From: Alphaproteobacteria bacterium
GTDB lineage: Bacteria > Pseudomonadota > Alphaproteobacteria > CAAHEQ01 > UBA3637
Reading direction: 5' to 3'
Length of the DNA stretch: 8,121 nt
Assembly (NCBI GenBank): GCA_017540065.1
Contig: JAFYBU010000093.1
Coordinates: 1-8,121, forward strand
How positions within the stretch are numbered: position 1 is the stretch's first letter; each line of letters starts with the position of its first letter. The notes below the pieces were generated by a model. It searched no databases, was not told where the DNA came from, and saw only the letters and a program-made list of their open reading frames with translations. Position numbers and translations under genes: made by a program. Below are positions 5,223-8,121 of the stretch, piece by piece.

Positions 5223-7468
5223 TGTGATCCTGCTAATGCCTGAGACAAAGATTGAATCAGTTGTTGCTTCAAGTCAGGCTTCTGCTTTTTAGCAGGCGTT
5301 GTCGGAGTGGTTGTTTTTGGGGTGGGAGTTGTTTTTTGTGTTGTTTTCACGGCTTTACTTAAAGGACGGCCCAAAGCTTTTTGACACAAACCGGCTGTTG
5401 AAGAGGAAGTATTTTGCGTTTTATTTCCCGTCAACTTTTGTTCGGCTATTTTTGCCAAATTTTCCACGACCTTTCCCGTATTCACTTTTGTTGTTATTTT
5501 TGTCCATGGTCCGACCAAGCTGATGGCCTGAGTTGTTTCCAACAATTGGTTTGCCATTCCGCGGGTTTGACTGACGGACGGAATCATCTTCAAATTAATT
5601 GTTTCCTCTTTTAAATTAACCTGTCCGTTGACAACAAAATTTAAGGTATCTGTTTCCAAAGCTATTTGATTGTTACTATAGGCGATACCTTTTTTAATTG
5701 ACATATTTATAACACCGCAGAGTAAATCTGTTTTTTGATCGGTGGTGGAAAAAGACAGGATATTACTTCTGCCTTTAATAACATTTAAGGTTGCCGGTAA
5801 CGTATTGAACCATTTATTAATAATTTGACCGTTTGTTAATTCAACAACCAATTTGCCGTCCAAAGAACCTGCAATATCATGTAAGCTGTCCCCTTGTCCG
5901 TTCAATGTTAGATCAATATTTGTGCTGGTTCCTTTAATATCCTTTGCTAACGTTTTTATCTTATCTGGTTGTATTCCGTTAGCAAGGGTCTTAACAGAAA
6001 CTTTTTTCTTGTTTGCATTAACAGTTATCTGATTGTTAACCTTTCCGCCCAAAACTTGAACATCCAGGGGGGAAGTTAAATTTCCATCCTTGATACTGGC
6101 AGAACCCTTTACGGCGGCGTAATCAGGAATATGATTTGAAAATTTTAAATGCGCGACATCTAATTTTACATCCGCATTGACTTTTTTCAACACATCAAAG
6201 GGAAGTTTTTTCGTACTTAAAACAAAAGGACTTTTTCCTGTTGTTTTTTTTGCTTGAGACTGTACTCCAGCGGCATTTTTAACAGCTTCCGAACTGTTTA
6301 TGATGTCATTAAGATCCAAATAGGTACTGGTCACATTGCTCTTGATATAAATGGGTGTCTTTTGCCAATCAATCGAAAGGTCACCCTTTGCGTCTGATTT
6401 TGCGGCATTAAAGACAATATCCGAAAAAATGGCTTTTGTCTTTGACAGTTGAACAACCGAGGTAGCTTCAAACGGTTTAACGCCCCATAATTGACTCAAA
6501 GAACCGTTTGCCAATGTGGCTGATGTCGTCAAATCTGCCGTGAAATCTTTTGTCAGTTGTTTCAATGTTCCGTCGGCGTTAAGAACAAAATCTTTTTTAC
6601 CTATTTCTAATGATGCTTTTGTTAAAGTCATTTTGTTTAAATCACCGTTTATTGAAAATTTTACGTTCATTGTCGAAGTGGGGATTTTATTGTTTTGAAT
6701 TTTCCAACTTTTCAAAAATGTTGATAAATTATCAATATTCAGAACAACTTGGAAATGCATTTTTTGTAAACGGGGTAAATCATCAATTCTGCCGTTAAGT
6801 TTGAATGAACTCTTGCCTTGTTTTAAGGTTAAATCAACGGGCAATTTCACCTTATACGGTAATTCTAACACAGATCCTAAATTTCCGGCAACGCTGATTG
6901 TTTTCTTATCATAAATGACATTGAATGAAAATTTGGAAAGTTCCTTTAATGAAAATTTATCAATGGTTACTTTATAAGGATTGTCTTTCCCGATTCTGCA
7001 ATTCAATTCATCAATGGAAACGGTGTCTATCCAAAGCTTTTTTGAATTTTTGGAAGAAACAGAACTGACAACCTTTGCTTTTGGTTTATCTTCTGAAGCC
7101 GTCGAATTACTTTTTTCTATGTTTTGCATCCATATGAAGTTAGCTTTCGGTACGTTAATTTTGGGGACTGTGACTTGTCCGTGAATCAATGGTGTTAATT
7201 CAACGATAGCTTCTAATTTGGGGATGTATAAAACAGGTAAATTTTGATTGTCGTCCAAAATCTGCACACCGACCACATTAATAGTCGGGACCAGGCTCAG
7301 CTTTGTGGATAAAGATTGAATTTTCACAGGGCGCCCCAAAGCATTTGTGGCCAAAGTTTCGACAAAACTGCGATAATGGTTCAAATCAAAGGTCATCAAG
7401 AAAACAACCAGTCCGATGACCAGTAAAACAAACAGGATTAAAAGAGTAAGAAAAAATTTTTTTATCAT
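5219..7468 (-). CDS. AsmA-family inner-membrane-anchored envelope protein
   Basis: AsmA-like proteins are anchored in the inner membrane, with a long periplasmic part, and belong to the bridge-like lipid-transport group (AsmA, YhdP, TamB). In this 749-residue protein one membrane helix (about 5-26) follows MIKK. It is followed by the family hallmark FDLNHYRSFVETLATNALGRPVKI (27-50, with GRPVKI at 45-50) and a first beta-rich region. Residues 120-143 are a Ser/Lys-rich low-complexity stretch. The C-terminal AsmA domain spans about 420-665, including DLLCGVINMSIKKGIA (581-596, C584) and LVGPWTKITTKVNTG (651-665). The tail (705-732) is Thr/Pro/Lys-rich and ends in a short glutamine-rich helix-like stretch (732-747). 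AAGGAG (7480-7475) lies six bases before the ATG, inside the end of the rluC-like gene, and the two genes overlap by four bases. The lipid-transport role is inferred from the family; which member it matches functionally cannot be told. Confidence 0.9.
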   Translation of the reverse strand: MIKKFFLTLLILFVLLVIGLVVFLMTFDLNHYRSFVETLATNALGRPVKIQSLSTKLSLVPTINVVGVQILDDNQNLPVLYIPKLEAIVELTPLIHGQVTVPKINVPKANFIWMQNIEKSNSTASEDKPKAKVVSSVSSKNSKKLWIDTVSIDELNCRIGKDNPYKVTIDKFSLKELSKFSFNVIYDKKTISVAGNLGSVLELPYKVKLPVDLTLKQGKSSFKLNGRIDDLPRLQKMHFQVVLNIDNLSTFLKSWKIQNNKIPTSTMNVKFSINGDLNKMTLTKASLEIGKKDFVLNADGTLKQLTKDFTADLTTSATLANGSLSQLWGVKPFEATSVVQLSKTKAIFSDIVFNAAKSDAKGDLSIDWQKTPIYIKSNVTSTYLDLNDIINSSEAVKNAAGVQSQAKKTTGKSPFVLSTKKLPFDVLKKVNADVKLDVAHLKFSNHIPDYAAVKGSASIKDGNLTSPLDVQVLGGKVNNQITVNANKKKVSVKTLANGIQPDKIKTLAKDIKGTSTNIDLTLNGQGDSLHDIAGSLDGKLVVELTNGQIINKWFNTLPATLNVIKGRSNILSFSTTDQKTDLLCGVINMSIKKGIAYSNNQIALETDTLNFVVNGQVNLKEETINLKMIPSVSQTRGMANQLLETTQAISLVGPWTKITTKVNTGKVVENLAKIAEQKLTGNKTQNTSSSTAGLCQKALGRPLSKAVKTTQKTTPTPKTTTPTTPAKKQKPDLKQQLIQSLSQALAGSQ

Positions 7469-8121
7469 TTTTGTCTCCTTAAAAATAAAGGTTCTACGTT
7501 CTTTTCCGAAAATCCGAACAATTGAAAAGCTTTTTCAAAATGTTTTGGTAAAGGGGCTTCAACAACCAACTCTTTTTTATTCATCAAAGGAATAGAAATG
7601 GCCCGGGCATGCAAGTACATCTTATCGGGTAAGTCATCCGTTAAACTGCTTCTTTTTCCATACCGATCATCTCCCAAAATGGGGGTTTTTAATACTTCCG
7701 CTGCATGAATACGCAATTGGTGTGTTCTGCCCGTCAAAGGGCTCATTTGTAACCAACTGACTTTATCCGCCAAATGATCTTGAACAGCATATAAAGAAAC
7801 AGCTTCTTGACCATTTTCATCTATCGTGCGCGTATCTGTTTTAGCCCCGGTTCTTTTTTGAATTAAGGGGGCTTCAATTTTTCCTTTCGGGGGTTTGGGC
7901 AGACCATCAACCAAGGCCCAATATGTTTTATGAATATCTTTTGATTTGAATAATTTACTGAAATATCCGGCACTTTGGGCAGTTCTGGCAACAACCAAAA
8001 TCCCGGAAGTTTCTTTATCTAAGCGATGTACCAGTCTGGGTTTTTCATCATAGTCAAATTTTAAGGCATCCAATAACCCGTCGATATGGCGTGTTGTTTT
8101 TGAACCGCCTTGAACAGCCAA
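7465..8121 (-). CDS. rluC: 23S rRNA pseudouridine synthase, RluC/RluD family; N-terminus outside window
   Basis: This enzyme isomerises specific uridines in 23S rRNA to pseudouridine; E. coli RluC acts at 955, 2504 and 2580. The 218 residues seen hold the catalytic HRLDKETSG (32-40 of the fragment, with D35 as nucleophile), GGSKTTRHIDG before it, YWALVDG (67-73), and the family motif LTGRTHQLRIHAAEVLKTPILGDDRYG (129-155). The frame is open to the window edge: the first codon seen is TTG inside the usual GLAVQGGS segment, so the N-terminus, including any S4 domain, lies beyond base 8121. The wording resembles alphaproteobacterial RluC, but RluD or another family member is possible without the rest of the protein. 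It is the first gene seen of the operon and overlaps the asmA-like start by four bases (ATGA at 7468-7465). Confidence 0.9.
   Translation of the reverse strand: MAVQGGSKTTRHIDGLLDALKFDYDEKPRLVHRLDKETSGILVVARTAQSAGYFSKLFKSKDIHKTYWALVDGLPKPPKGKIEAPLIQKRTGAKTDTRTIDENGQEAVSLYAVQDHLADKVSWLQMSPLTGRTHQLRIHAAEVLKTPILGDDRYGKRSSLTDDLPDKMYLHARAISIPLMNKKELVVEAPLPKHFEKAFQLFGFSEKNVEPLFLRRQK

Larger units (their letters stand above)
4938..8121 (-). other. Probable operon rluC-like, asmA-like, acyP
   Basis: The three genes are in the same direction. Both junctions are four-base ATGA overlaps, at 7468-7465 and 5222-5219, each with a Shine-Dalgarno sequence inside the preceding gene. This arrangement indicates one transcript and coupled translation. 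The operon promoter is to the right of the window. No terminator is visible after acyP; the only hairpin there is the weak AT pair near 4924-4939, so read-through into trpS is likely. Confidence 0.8.

Noticed and set aside
5299..7184. Plus-strand open frames opposite the asmA-like gene, and minus-strand frames opposite the autotransporter and phosphoesterase genes
   Set aside because: They are short, lack good ribosome sites and have no recognisable domains; they are shadows of the strong coding frames.
8119..8121. TTG at the right edge as start of the pseudouridine synthase
   Set aside because: It falls inside the conserved GLAVQGG segment; the true N-terminus is outside the window.
1..8121. 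CRISPR, tRNA/rRNA, insertion sequence, prophage, toxin-antitoxin or defence system
   Set aside because: No direct-repeat arrays, cloverleaf-like segments, terminal inverted repeats, transposase or nuclease motifs were seen. Every gene present has an ordinary family assignment.

Overview
The window comes from an AT-rich Gram-negative bacterium. A BAM-type autotransporter beta-barrel and an AsmA-family envelope protein indicate an outer membrane. The RluC-type pseudouridine synthase fragment carries the GGSKTTRHIDG..DAL and HRLDKETSG wording that I associate with alphaproteobacterial RluC, so a low-GC alphaproteobacterium (for example a host-associated or uncultured lineage) is my best inference. 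I cannot name a genus.

Layout. On the + strand, 1-1629 is the C-terminal part of an autotransporter: beta-helical passenger end, helical linker and barrel. It is closed by a strong intrinsic terminator (1644-1672). Next come a small kinase-like (APH/choline-kinase fold) gene at 1749-2597 and a four-TM membrane metallophosphoesterase at 2655-3782. Each has its own sigma70-like promoter with a 17-base spacer. From 3786 to the right edge everything is on the - strand. Read in the direction of transcription, an rluC-like gene (truncated by the window edge), an asmA-like gene and an acylphosphatase gene form a tight operon with 4-base ATGA overlaps at both junctions. trpS follows after a 60-base gap that holds a good promoter of its own. 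trpS and the metallophosphoesterase gene meet tail to tail with only three bases between their stop codons.

How the genes work together. The - strand block mixes translation functions (23S rRNA pseudouridylation, Trp-tRNA charging) with envelope maintenance (AsmA) and a small housekeeping hydrolase. The + strand block is surface and envelope oriented: an autotransporter, a membrane phosphoesterase whose catalytic domain probably faces the periplasm, and a kinase of unknown substrate. All gaps between genes are short, at most about 120 bases, and I see no tRNA, rRNA, CRISPR array, insertion sequence or phage gene.

I do not see a convincing new multi-gene system. The points most worth a second look are the TrpRS subfamily, which looks Firmicutes-like rather than E. 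coli-like, the unassigned kinase and its very short predicted leader, the periplasmic-facing phosphoesterase, an AT inverted repeat over its promoter, and the Thr/Pro/Lys tail of the AsmA protein.
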